A stretch of DNA of 64,000 nucleotides from Flavobacterium sp. (lineage in GTDB: Bacteria; Bacteroidota; Bacteroidia; Flavobacteriales; Flavobacteriaceae): contig JAHEZJ010000002.1 in the NCBI GenBank assembly GCA_023251135.1, positions 62,001-126,000 of the forward strand, in the 5' to 3' direction. Below, one piece after another: positions 24,250 to 33,218 of this stretch. The translations under genes and the position numbers were made by a program. The notes beneath the pieces were generated by a model. That model had not been told where the DNA came from. It saw only the letters and a list, made by a program, of their open reading frames with translations, and did no database searches. How positions within the stretch are numbered: position 1 is the stretch's first letter; each line of letters begins with the position of its first letter.

Positions 24250-25386
24250 ATGAAAAATGTCCTTTTCAAAAAAACACTTTTTAGTTTACTATTATTACTA
24301 AGTTTCCTGGGGTTTAGCCAGAATATACCTTTAACAAAAGAGGCTAAAATAAGTGTTATTACGTGCGGATTAGGTAATGAAAGTTATACTTATTTTGGTC
24401 ATACTGCAATTCGTGTCGCTGACCCGGCTAACAACATTGATGTTGTTTACAATTATGGTAATTTTGACTTTAGAACACCCAATTTTGTTGCCAAGTTTGC
24501 AAAAGGCGATCTGCAATATTTTGTTAGCGTTCGATCCTATCCTGAATTTGTAAACGATTATACAACTGAGAAGAGAAGTGTTTTTGAACAGGAGCTTATA
24601 ATACCTTACAACCTAAAGCAAACACTTTTTGATAACTTAAATGCAACGGCACTCTCTGAAGATCGTTATTACACTTATAAATTTATTGACAAAAACTGTA
24701 CTTCGATGGTGGTTGATGTCATCAATAAATCGCTCAATGGGGAGGTTGTAACTAAAAAAGGAGACACAACTGAAACGTACCGATCCATTCTGTTTCCTTA
24801 TTTCGATGAGCATTTTTACGATCAACTAGGAACCAGCATTATTTTCGGAACAAAAGTAGACCAACCGGGAACCAAGATCTTTTTACCTTTCGAATTAAAA
24901 AGCAGCTTAGAGAAAACTACTTTTCAAAATCATCCCTTAGTAGGCCAAAGCAAAACTGTACTTAATTTTGAAAAAGAGAAACCAAGTTCATGGTGGAATA
25001 ATATTTACACCTATCTCCTTATATTGGCTTTTGTTGTTTTGGCACACAATAAAGTAGTTGATAAAATCTATCTTTTGATTTTATCTCTTATAGGAATCTT
25101 TTTTGTTACTATTGGATTCTATTCGCTGCACCAGGAATTAGCAATGAACTACAATGTACTTTTACTTAGTCCGCTTTTGCTGGTATTAATCCTTTTTTCA
25201 ATCTTAAAAAACAAAAGATGGACGTATCGTTTTGCCGTTATACACTTACTGTTTTTGGTAGTTTACGCTATTTTCATGATTAATAAAGCACATTTCTTCA
25301 TTGTTTTACCAATGATTATTACAAGCGGATTTGTTTTAGTGAGAGTCGCTATTCGAAATAAAAAACGTATTCCGATTATTATTTAA
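24250..25386 (+). CDS. Lnb-like (DUF4105) membrane protein, possible lipoprotein N-acyltransferase
   Basis: 378 residues: signal peptide (1-24), a periplasmic domain to about 240, then about four or five membrane segments (252-365). The periplasmic part carries the DUF4105 pattern, with His51 (YTYFGHTAIRV) and Cys150 (DKNCTSM), likely a Cys-His active site. The Bacteroides Lnb enzyme, which adds the third acyl chain to lipoproteins where Lnt is absent, has this architecture; the role here is transferred by similarity. It starts 37 bp after the PorV/PorQ-like gene and may be cotranscribed. It converges on the polysaccharide locus with 1 bp between stops. Confidence 0.82.
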   Translation: MKNVLFKKTLFSLLLLLSFLGFSQNIPLTKEAKISVITCGLGNESYTYFGHTAIRVADPANNIDVVYNYGNFDFRTPNFVAKFAKGDLQYFVSVRSYPEFVNDYTTEKRSVFEQELIIPYNLKQTLFDNLNATALSEDRYYTYKFIDKNCTSMVVDVINKSLNGEVVTKKGDTTETYRSILFPYFDEHFYDQLGTSIIFGTKVDQPGTKIFLPFELKSSLEKTTFQNHPLVGQSKTVLNFEKEKPSSWWNNIYTYLLILAFVVLAHNKVVDKIYLLILSLIGIFFVTIGFYSLHQELAMNYNVLLLSPLLLVLILFSILKNKRWTYRFAVIHLLFLVVYAIFMINKAHFFIVLPMIITSGFVLVRVAIRNKKRIPIII

Positions 25387-25387
25387 A

Positions 25388-26782
25388 TTACTGTCCGCGA
25401 TAAAACAAAACAGTCGTAATCGTTTTAAAAGTAATACTTAAATCCAGAAATATACTGCGGTGTTTGATGTAGTATAAGTCGTATTGCAGTTTTATCAAAC
25501 TCTCATCGATAGATTCTCCGTAAGAATAGTTTACTTGTGCCCAACCGGTCAGTCCCGGTTTTACAACGTGTCGTGTCTCATAAAAAGGCATGATTCGGGC
25601 TATTTCATCCACAAAAAATGGTCGTTCAGGTCTTGGGCCAATAACAGCCATATCGCCTTTTAAAACATTAAAAAACTGCGGTAATTCGTCGATTCTTGAT
25701 TTACGCATCATTTTACCAAAAGGAGTAATCCGTTTATCATTTGAACTAGCGAAAACAATCCCATTAGACTCTGAGTTTTCTACCATGGTTCTAAACTTAT
25801 AGATTTTAAAAACAACTCCGTTTTTACCTACACGCTCCTGTGTGTAAAACAAAGTTCCTTTATTAGCGACCAGATTCGTGATAAAAATAAAAGGAATAAA
25901 AAGGAAGCAAATAAGCAATCCCGTAATTGAAAACAAAAACTCTAATAGGCGAACAAAAAACAGGTAGAGCTTATTGTTATTATTTCGGCTAAAGGGGAAA
26001 AATCTATAGAAATCGCGGGCTATATAATGAACCGGAATACGTTGTGTTTTGCTTTCGTAAACCTGCGTATATTCCCGAATAATATTTCCTGATTCTAATA
26101 AATGAAGTAATTGCTGGTAGAGATCGGCTGTAATTCCATCTGTTTTTTGGGAAGCAATAACAATTTCTGAAACCTGATTCCGAATTACAAACTCTTCTAA
26201 ATCTTTCTTTTTAATTTCTTTTACGTAGTGGAAGTTTAAATCTTCTTCTGAAATTGCATCTGAATTTACAAAGCCAATAATCCTATAGTGCGGATCAACA
26301 TTTTCAAGTCCCAAAACCAATTCTTCTACTTGGTTTTGATCGCATATTAAAACTACATTTTGAGAAAAACGGTGTGATGCCAGGAAGAAGACATAAAATA
26401 AACGCCACAATAGTAAAGTGCCCAGTATTGTAAAATAGAATATTACTATAACTAATCGTTGTTTGGGCAAGACTGGAGATAAAACCGGTGTAAACAAATA
26501 AGCCACACTTGAAGCTGTAGCCGTAAAAATTACACTTTGAAGAATCTGTAACTGACTACTGGCGACCTGCAAATTGTACATTTCGAATATTACCCCAAAA
26601 GCATATACATAACTGAGGAGCAATATTATACTTAGAAAATTGCTTTTATCAAAAACAAAGTAATTATAATGAAATAGTAAACTTAGGAGATATAATGCAG
26701 ACAAAATAAAAACAACATCAAAAAGAAGAAGCAAAACTTTCCTTTCCGAAATTTCGAAATGCATTTTAGATTTTAAAAACAT
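25388..26782 (-). CDS. Undecaprenyl-phosphate hexose-1-phosphate transferase (WcaJ type)
   Basis: Inner-membrane phosphoglycosyltransferase that loads the first sugar phosphate on undecaprenyl phosphate. 464 residues: four membrane helices (about 15-130), a CoA-binding-like soluble domain, one reentrant helix (about 280-302), then the catalytic domain. The conserved blocks KIYKFRTM, RKSRIDELPQ (catalytic Asp-Glu), GDMAVIGPRPERP and KPGLTGWAQV are all present. It is the last gene of the locus and has its own exact -7 element, so it forms a separate unit from the O-antigen-ligase-like gene upstream. Confidence 0.9.
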   Translation of the reverse strand: MFLKSKMHFEISERKVLLLLFDVVFILSALYLLSLLFHYNYFVFDKSNFLSIILLLSYVYAFGVIFEMYNLQVASSQLQILQSVIFTATASSVAYLFTPVLSPVLPKQRLVIVIFYFTILGTLLLWRLFYVFFLASHRFSQNVVLICDQNQVEELVLGLENVDPHYRIIGFVNSDAISEEDLNFHYVKEIKKKDLEEFVIRNQVSEIVIASQKTDGITADLYQQLLHLLESGNIIREYTQVYESKTQRIPVHYIARDFYRFFPFSRNNNNKLYLFFVRLLEFLFSITGLLICFLFIPFIFITNLVANKGTLFYTQERVGKNGVVFKIYKFRTMVENSESNGIVFASSNDKRITPFGKMMRKSRIDELPQFFNVLKGDMAVIGPRPERPFFVDEIARIMPFYETRHVVKPGLTGWAQVNYSYGESIDESLIKLQYDLYYIKHRSIFLDLSITFKTITTVLFYRGQ

Positions 26783-26814
26783 TTATTCTATTGTTTAGGG
26801 GCTTAAACGTGAGG

Positions 26815-26822
26815 CAAATGTA
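26815..26822 (-). promoter_or_regulatory. -7 promoter element of the WcaJ-type gene
   Basis: The minus strand reads TACATTTG, exact TAnnTTTG, 33 bp upstream of the ATG, in the 56-bp gap after the ligase-like gene. The -33 box is not evident. Confidence 0.5.
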
Positions 26823-26838
26823 TTATAAAAAACAGAAT

Positions 26839-28188
26839 TTAGCTGACGGAAATTTCTTCTTTTTCAGGAATTTTAATCTGGACAAAAAGAAGCGATAATC
26901 CGTACACAAAAGCAGGCGCGGCCGTTCGCATGGCAGCGTGATTTATGGTTAATAACCAAAAAATGAAAAATGAAAAAAAGTATAAATGCTGTCGATTGTT
27001 AACATACAACATTATAGGTACAGTTAAAAGTAATACGAGTCCCAAAACACCAAATAAACCATGCTCACTTATCATACGGGTACTTTCGTTGTGTGAAGCT
27101 GCAGCTTCTCCAGAGGCTTCTTTTCTGATTTGTTTACCCATTCCAACTCCAACACCCAAAACTGGATTTTCGATAAAAAGCTTTAACTCTTCATTCATAA
27201 TCTGTTCTCTGCCTCCCAAGCGATCTTTCTTCTGTCTGCCTCTGGCATCCTGATTCGCATAACGTTTTTCAATAAGTCCTTTTGTTTGAAAAGAAGAGTA
27301 CACCCACACTCCCATACCTAATAATCCGGTTAGAATAAAAACCGATACAAACTTTCTTCTTCCCCTGTTATTAGAAAAACGGTATAGAAAAAATAATAAA
27401 CAGATAATCATGGCTATCGCCGTTATAATTCCTCCCCTTGAAAAGGTCACAATCCCGCGGTAAGTTAAAAAAACTAGCAATGCACCATTTAAAATCATCA
27501 TTTTTTTCGATTTAGAGAATAGTATCAGTTGCGTAAAAAAAATAAAGATCCCTAATCCGAGAATCGTCGAAACCTGATTTGGTCCAAACCCTCCGGAGGT
27601 CTCAAAATTAGATTGGGTCCCCGTTACCACATCTCTAACACTTGGATTGTATAAAAACAAATAAACAGTTGTACTAACGATTGGCAACCCCATTGCGATT
27701 AAAACAGTTTGCAGATCGGCAAATAAGATTTTTCTTTTATACATATAGATAGAAGATATTGCCAGACAGACCGGTCCCGATAAGTTGAAAACTAATGATT
27801 TCTTAATATCGACAGAAACACTGAAAACGGTAGAAGTAATTAAAATACCCGGAATTAATAAAATAAGAAAGAAAAAATACACAAATGCATTGGAAGAAAA
27901 ATTACTGTACACCATTCCCATTAACATGAAAAAAATCACATTAATCTTTACAAACTCATTATTAAAATTTCCTCCGGTCATTCTTAAAAACACCTCCACT
28001 CCAACTAGGTAAGCTGCTACAAGAAGAACCTCGTTATTCCTATTCTTACTTCGATAAACAATAAAAAAACCGACAATTGGAATTAATAATGCGTATATTT
28101 TTGACAAAAAGGGTACAGCAAAGACAGCCAAGGCAATAGCAGCATGAATTAAAAGCAGATTGCTATAAGACAGTTTTATGTTTTTCAT
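26839..28188 (-). CDS. O-antigen ligase / polymerase family protein (Wzy_C)
   Basis: A 449-residue polytopic membrane protein with about eleven to twelve hydrophobic segments. The large periplasmic loop (about 300-375) contains GGREQIMNEELKLFIENPVLG and ASHNESTRMISEHGLFG, the Wzy_C/WaaL signature with the essential His of the loop. WaaL ligates O-antigen to lipid A-core, and Wzy polymerises repeat units; the two cannot be told apart from this sequence. With a Wzm/Wzt exporter in the same locus, which needs no polymerase, ligase is the more economical reading (inference). Confidence 0.85.
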   Translation of the reverse strand: MKNIKLSYSNLLLIHAAIALAVFAVPFLSKIYALLIPIVGFFIVYRSKNRNNEVLLVAAYLVGVEVFLRMTGGNFNNEFVKINVIFFMLMGMVYSNFSSNAFVYFFFLILLIPGILITSTVFSVSVDIKKSLVFNLSGPVCLAISSIYMYKRKILFADLQTVLIAMGLPIVSTTVYLFLYNPSVRDVVTGTQSNFETSGGFGPNQVSTILGLGIFIFFTQLILFSKSKKMMILNGALLVFLTYRGIVTFSRGGIITAIAMIICLLFFLYRFSNNRGRRKFVSVFILTGLLGMGVWVYSSFQTKGLIEKRYANQDARGRQKKDRLGGREQIMNEELKLFIENPVLGVGVGMGKQIRKEASGEAAASHNESTRMISEHGLFGVLGLVLLLTVPIMLYVNNRQHLYFFSFFIFWLLTINHAAMRTAAPAFVYGLSLLFVQIKIPEKEEISVS

Positions 28189-28203
28189 CCCTATTTAATA
28201 TTT

Positions 28204-29292
28204 TTAAATCGCAAAAGTAATCAAAGATTCCAGCCATAAACGATACTCTGCAATAATACTTTTTTTACTAAAATTCAACTGAACCTTTTCATATAGTTTT
28301 AAAGCAAGTGTATCCCGAAATTTTTCATCAATAATAATTCTTTCAAGTGCTTCCGCAAAGCCATTTAGATCATTGGATTCTACAATTAAACCCTCGATCT
28401 CTGAATCAATTACTTTTGATACATCACCCACATTTGTTGCTACTACAGGTAATTTTGAGAGCCCGTATTCTAAGATAGCCAATGGAAGTCCTTCTGAAAA
28501 TGACGTCAAAATACCAATCTGACTTTGCATTAATGCTGAACCGACATTATTAGTTGAACCATAAAAAAAAACTACTTCCTGTAATTCTAAATCTACAACC
28601 TTCTTTTTCAATTCTTCAGAATAGGAATCCTGAAAGTCTTTTCCAAACAAATGAAAGCTCCAATCCGGGAATTTATTTCTAATCCTATTGGCTGCATTTA
28701 TTAGCAGTTCATGATTCTTTTGCGGCCGCAAATTAGCAACACAAATGATTCTTTTCCCTTCTGATCCATTTAATACTACTTGCTCTTTTGAAATAGGAGA
28801 TTCAGAGATAAAATTAGACAAATAAATAATGTCCGGGCACCATAAATAACTCTTTGCCCAATCTTTTAAAACTTCACTTACAGAGATGATACCCGTAAAA
28901 AAAAGTGAACTTACTTTTAAAACTAAATCTTTTCTGGAAGTCAAATCTTGCGAAATTCCATAATGATCGTGCCAGATAATTTTAATTCCTGGTAAAGTTA
29001 ATTTAACTAAAACTGCAATAAAAAAAGAAGAACTGTGTGCGTGAATTACATCAACCTGATTCTTCTTTAAATATTTACGTAATTTCGAAACTGCATTAAA
29101 ATCAATTATTTTCCTCTTCTTTAAAAAGAAATAACTAACGTTTTCATCAATTTGATTGAATAACAATCCTTCTCTCCGTGATACAATTAAGCCAGAAAAC
29201 TCGACTTCACCAGCCAAAGCATTAGCATAGTTGACTGCCATGCGTTCTGCTCCTCCGGGTTCTAAAGAGTCTATTATTTGTACAATTCTCAT
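28204..29292 (-). CDS. Glycosyltransferase family 4
   Basis: A 362-residue GT-B glycosyltransferase. The N-terminal SLEPGGAERMAVNYANAL is the standard GT4 acceptor-side loop, and the C-terminal nucleotide-sugar site carries ANLRPQKNH and the E-x7-E motif in SEGLPLAILEYGLS. The donor and acceptor are unknown. Its ATG overlaps the upstream GT stop by 4 bp (ATGA), so it is translationally coupled within the polysaccharide operon. Confidence 0.88.
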   Translation of the reverse strand: MRIVQIIDSLEPGGAERMAVNYANALAGEVEFSGLIVSRREGLLFNQIDENVSYFFLKKRKIIDFNAVSKLRKYLKKNQVDVIHAHSSSFFIAVLVKLTLPGIKIIWHDHYGISQDLTSRKDLVLKVSSLFFTGIISVSEVLKDWAKSYLWCPDIIYLSNFISESPISKEQVVLNGSEGKRIICVANLRPQKNHELLINAANRIRNKFPDWSFHLFGKDFQDSYSEELKKKVVDLELQEVVFFYGSTNNVGSALMQSQIGILTSFSEGLPLAILEYGLSKLPVVATNVGDVSKVIDSEIEGLIVESNDLNGFAEALERIIIDEKFRDTLALKLYEKVQLNFSKKSIIAEYRLWLESLITFAI

Positions 29293-30407
29293 TTTAATAA
29301 TAGCTTTTTAAGTTCTGATTCAAAAAGATCTGTAGTATAATTTTGTGACCACTCAATAGCTAATTCTCTTTTTTTATTTAAATTTTGCTCTTCTTTTAAC
29401 ATTTCATTTATCTGATTTACGTCTTTCACTAGATCCATTTCCAACAAAATACCTCTCTGCCCATAATCTAACATAAAAGGTACACAGGAAACTTTACTAG
29501 CAATTGGAATACTTCCCCAGAACATTCCTTCAGCAATAGCTTTAGGCCAGCCTTCACTTTTAGACGGTAAAATAACAAAATGGCTATTTTGATATGCTTT
29601 TTTTATTGTGTCCTGATTTTGATTTCCATTCAAGATGACAAATCTTCCTAAATCATTTTCAGTAATATAATCTTCCAAATAAACTCGGTCCGGGCCTTCT
29701 CCGTACAAACTCAGAATTATTTTATTCCCTTTATTTATTAAATGATGAATTATTTTTAGCGCATAAACAGAATTTTTACCCGACACTAAACTGCCGACAA
29801 AAACAAAATTTAATGTACCATTGAAATCTTTTTCCTTAATGGTTGTTATTTCAGATTCGGAGTAAGTTGCGGTAAAAAAAGACTTTATATTTTTGGATTG
29901 GTTTTCCCATTTCCCATAAACTAATACGGTCATGTTCCGAGTCAAAAAAGTATTATTTAAAATCCATTTTTGCATTTTATAGGAGAATGGCTGTTTACTT
30001 TTAGGATCCCAATTGCCCGCATATTTAGCTGTTTTACTTTTTCGGGGAAATAATATCTGAACAAAACAGCCCAATAGCCCCATATTCCCGGGACACCTCA
30101 AATGAATATGGTCGGCATTTTTCATTGCCAGAAATAGATTCCACAAAACAATTGGCAATTTAATAATTGAAATCAAGCTATTCCTAATATTAATAAAATT
30201 AAAATCTGGAACTTGTCTAAAATCAATTTTATTGTGCTTGTATGGGATATCAATTGCGGTTCGCTCCCCTTTTTGTAGTGGGGCAACAATAAGTACTTCA
30301 TCTACAAATTTAAACCAAATATTCATTTCCCGAACATAAGGAGCATAGGCTAAAAATTCATTCTCATGCTGAATATGAACAACATGGGTTACGATCAAAA
30401 ACTTCAT
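29289..30407 (-). CDS. Glycosyltransferase family 4
   Basis: A 372-residue GT-B enzyme. The C-terminal half is clear: FVGSLVSGKNSVYALKII, LYGEGPDR and SEGWPKAIAEGMFWG (E-x7-E). The N-terminal half is more divergent, with HLRCPGNMGLLGCFVQI as the acceptor-side region. It overlaps its neighbours by 4 bp on both sides. Donor and acceptor are unknown; it probably adds one residue of the surface glycan at the cytoplasmic face. Confidence 0.85.
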   Translation of the reverse strand: MKFLIVTHVVHIQHENEFLAYAPYVREMNIWFKFVDEVLIVAPLQKGERTAIDIPYKHNKIDFRQVPDFNFINIRNSLISIIKLPIVLWNLFLAMKNADHIHLRCPGNMGLLGCFVQILFPRKSKTAKYAGNWDPKSKQPFSYKMQKWILNNTFLTRNMTVLVYGKWENQSKNIKSFFTATYSESEITTIKEKDFNGTLNFVFVGSLVSGKNSVYALKIIHHLINKGNKIILSLYGEGPDRVYLEDYITENDLGRFVILNGNQNQDTIKKAYQNSHFVILPSKSEGWPKAIAEGMFWGSIPIASKVSCVPFMLDYGQRGILLEMDLVKDVNQINEMLKEEQNLNKKRELAIEWSQNYTTDLFESELKKLLLK

Positions 30408-31405
30408 GAGTTTATTTTTGGTTTATTAACGAATAAACTCAAAAAACCAATACTTCTTCCCAAAGCTTCGGTAAAGGCTTCTTTTTTCTTTTGTTCTGTA
30501 AGAACATTTGTAAAGCGAATTAAGATTAAAAGTACTGTTATTAAATTCCATTTTAAACGGTCTTTAAAAATTGGAGCTGGGTTTTTAACTCTCCAAACAT
30601 ACCATCCGTTTCTAACTACCATTTTTCCGTATTTGTACTTATTTGGGCGACCCGACTCGGCATGAAAATGAGATAAACGCGCGTTTGTATTGATTACATT
30701 TTGACCAAACTGCAAAGCTCTTAAACTAAAATCAGCATCTTCATACAAACCATATCCTTCAAAATATCCAGAAAACTTAATTTGATCTAAAACTTGTTTC
30801 TTGAATGACATGGACATTCCTATTAATAAATCTACTTCATAAGTCTTTCCTGTCATCGGAAATCCTGAGGTTCTGCCATGTGAATAATTTGGCATTTTAC
30901 CGGATCCTAAAGTAGAGTTTAGCTTTAAGTAATTCCTAACAACGTTCCGCAAACCTTCTTTGTAATAAAACCCCTCAAACAAATAGTATTTTTTCTGATC
31001 ATACAAAACGTCAGGATCCTGTCTTTTCCAACCGTACTCATTAATTGCAATTCCTCCTACGCCAGCTATAGCCGAATTCACATTGAATGTTTCGATAACC
31101 TGCTTAAAGTAATCCGGTTCTAAAACGGTATCGTCATCCAGAAAGCAAACAATTTCACAGTCTGTATTTACTTTTGAAACGCCATAGTTTCGTTGTCTTG
31201 TAAGACCTCTATTTTCTTTAGAAACCAGGAAATACTCTAAATTCTGAAACTTGTTTTCTTCTACAACAGTTTTGGTCTCCTTATTAATGGAACCATCGAT
31301 AATAAGGATTTGATTTGGATACAATAATTGTTTTTGAATCGACTGCAATAAAGCTTGCAATGATTCAGGGCGCATATAAGTACAAATAATTAGCGAAAAA
31401 TTCAT
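30404..31405 (-). CDS. Glycosyltransferase family 2
   Basis: A 333-residue GT-A enzyme. It begins FSLIICTYMRPESLQALLQSI, the GT2 nucleotide-binding strand. The metal-binding DxD is in CFLDDDTVLEPDY, and the acceptor-side block GYGLYEDADFSLRA contains the ED(D) catalytic-base motif of GT2. The C-terminal 70 residues are basic and may lie on the membrane. The upstream methyltransferase gene ends 6 bp before its start. Confidence 0.88.
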   Translation of the reverse strand: MNFSLIICTYMRPESLQALLQSIQKQLLYPNQILIIDGSINKETKTVVEENKFQNLEYFLVSKENRGLTRQRNYGVSKVNTDCEIVCFLDDDTVLEPDYFKQVIETFNVNSAIAGVGGIAINEYGWKRQDPDVLYDQKKYYLFEGFYYKEGLRNVVRNYLKLNSTLGSGKMPNYSHGRTSGFPMTGKTYEVDLLIGMSMSFKKQVLDQIKFSGYFEGYGLYEDADFSLRALQFGQNVINTNARLSHFHAESGRPNKYKYGKMVVRNGWYVWRVKNPAPIFKDRLKWNLITVLLILIRFTNVLTEQKKKEAFTEALGRSIGFLSLFVNKPKINS

Positions 31406-31411
31406 TAAATT

Positions 31412-32152
31412 CTATTTAGAAGCTATAAATATTAAATTGTTGTATCCTTTTTTTCTATTGTACAACTGTCCTTTCATAGCATGAAATTCCTCTATTGAAT
31501 AAACTTCTATATCCCTAAATCCTGATTCTTTTAGATCTGTAATTAATCCTTTTTTCGTATAATAATATCCTGAAACTTTAAAACCTTTAAAACCGGTGTT
31601 TCTGTTTCCTACTTTTTCTCCTAAAAAAAGAGAAAAAAGTCCTCGTAGTTTAAAATACATCGTTTTCCTCAAAGCTCCAATTTGGTTATGAACCGTTCCT
31701 AATAGAACACCATCCTCGACCAAAATTTGACGGGCATTTTTAAAAATTGTCAAACGGTCTTTACGAACAGGTACATAGGTTAACATACTGTTTAATATGG
31801 TTACCAACTCAAACTCATTCGCAACTTTATTAAAATCCTTTGCATCACCAACAATAGTACTGGTAATTGTATCAATACCCCAAACTTTTAAATTCTGGTT
31901 GCATTTCTCAATCATATTATCCGAAATATCAGAGGCAACAATTTGATTTGGTTTATAAAACTTTGCAATGCCAGTAAGTTCTCTTCCGGTTCCGCAGCCA
32001 AAAACTTTTATACGATCTATTTTCCCTATCTTATCATAACGCTTTAAACTACTTTCGAACATAAAATGCTCAAAATCTGAAATTGATGTCATTACCTCTT
32101 GTGTAGCGATAATATCTTCTCTTTCCCAAAAAGATTTATTTTCTACTTTCAT
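31412..32152 (-). CDS. Class I SAM-dependent methyltransferase
   Basis: A 246-residue Rossmann-fold methyltransferase. Motif I is KVFGCGTGRELTGIA, followed by the acidic residue at the end of strand 2 (VASDIS) and TIVGDAKDF as the next conserved strand. Its place in the polysaccharide locus suggests O- or N-methylation of a sugar, but the target is not visible; a chain-terminating methyl group recognised by Wzt is one possibility. The start overlaps the upstream FemAB-like gene by 17 bp. Confidence 0.85.
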   Translation of the reverse strand: MKVENKSFWEREDIIATQEVMTSISDFEHFMFESSLKRYDKIGKIDRIKVFGCGTGRELTGIAKFYKPNQIVASDISDNMIEKCNQNLKVWGIDTITSTIVGDAKDFNKVANEFELVTILNSMLTYVPVRKDRLTIFKNARQILVEDGVLLGTVHNQIGALRKTMYFKLRGLFSLFLGEKVGNRNTGFKGFKVSGYYYTKKGLITDLKESGFRDIEVYSIEEFHAMKGQLYNRKKGYNNLIFIASK

Positions 32153-33218
32153 TTTTTAACCTTTTAATTGATGCTAAAATTTTTGCCATTGCTCTTTTAT
32201 GTGGTTTCATATATTTTTCAAAAAAAACATAGATCGAAAATAACAAACTATTATTAATTAAATAATAAGCTGAATCCTCAGCTAAAATCTGTTTTGTATT
32301 AAAACCATTTTTAAAATCTTGTACCCCCTTAGATCCTCCTAATGACAGATTATATCCTTTATTCTTTTCCAAAAAAGATAACTTTATTGCTTCCCATTGT
32401 AATAAATGTCCAACAAGCAGATCTGGTTTCTCTTTTTTAGTACCTCCCAAAATATAGGTATAATAACCTCCCGCTTTTATTATAAAAATCGCTCCTTTTA
32501 CTTCATTGTCTTTAGTTCCTACAATAAATTTAGCAATCCCTTTTTCAATTAAATCTACTATTGTTTCTTTAATATCATTCCAATCTCTAAGTCCGTAATT
32601 TGCCTTTTGCGCATTCTCTAAACATATTTTATATGCTCGTTCTATTTCATTATAAGTTACAGCATAACTAATTGTGACTCCCTTTCTTTCTGCACTTCTG
32701 ATATCTCGCCGCACTGATGACTTAAAATCTAATAGCAGATCATCTATTGTATTGTATTTTTTTAAATCTAACCAATTTAATCCTGTAAAAGAAAATACAT
32801 ATTTAAAACGATTCCCTTTTTTAAAGCTGTGTTTTTTTAAATATTTACTATAATAAATATCTTTCTCAAATTTTAAAAGAGAAGGAGACGCTATTTGCAA
32901 ACAACTTGTTTTAAGAAAATTAGACCTATTAATTGCTGCTTCTATGATTTGGGGCAAAACTAAGTTATTCTCATTTAGAAGTAATGGTACATAAGGAATA
33001 ATATAAAATTTAAAGAACGATAATTTCGGAATTACTGCACCGTAGCCTCCAATTATTTCTTCATTTTCAATATATAATCCTACCTCAAAATCAAAACCAT
33101 ATGATTGATAAGACTTAAGCCAATCTGAAAGCACTAAATGACTTCCGTCACTATTTGCGATAACAAATTCATCCCATTTGTCAAGCCAATATTTTTCTTT
33201 AGTAAAAAGGATTTTCAT
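32136..33218 (-). CDS. FemAB/GNAT-like acyl- or aminoacyltransferase
   Basis: A 360-residue protein with two GNAT-like halves as in FemABX proteins (residues about 1-165 and 166-330). Supporting segments are NSDGSHLVLSDWLKSYQSYG at the N-terminus, DFKSSVRRDIRSAERKG in the middle (a hallmark of this family) and GHLLQWEAI with YNLSLGGSKGVQDFKNGFN at the end. FemX relatives add amino acids to peptidoglycan; in polysaccharide loci such proteins probably acylate a sugar amine. It sits between the deacetylase-like gene and the methyltransferase, with overlaps, so these three may modify the same residue (inference). Confidence 0.78.
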   Translation of the reverse strand: MKILFTKEKYWLDKWDEFVIANSDGSHLVLSDWLKSYQSYGFDFEVGLYIENEEIIGGYGAVIPKLSFFKFYIIPYVPLLLNENNLVLPQIIEAAINRSNFLKTSCLQIASPSLLKFEKDIYYSKYLKKHSFKKGNRFKYVFSFTGLNWLDLKKYNTIDDLLLDFKSSVRRDIRSAERKGVTISYAVTYNEIERAYKICLENAQKANYGLRDWNDIKETIVDLIEKGIAKFIVGTKDNEVKGAIFIIKAGGYYTYILGGTKKEKPDLLVGHLLQWEAIKLSFLEKNKGYNLSLGGSKGVQDFKNGFNTKQILAEDSAYYLINNSLLFSIYVFFEKYMKPHKRAMAKILASIKRLKNESRK

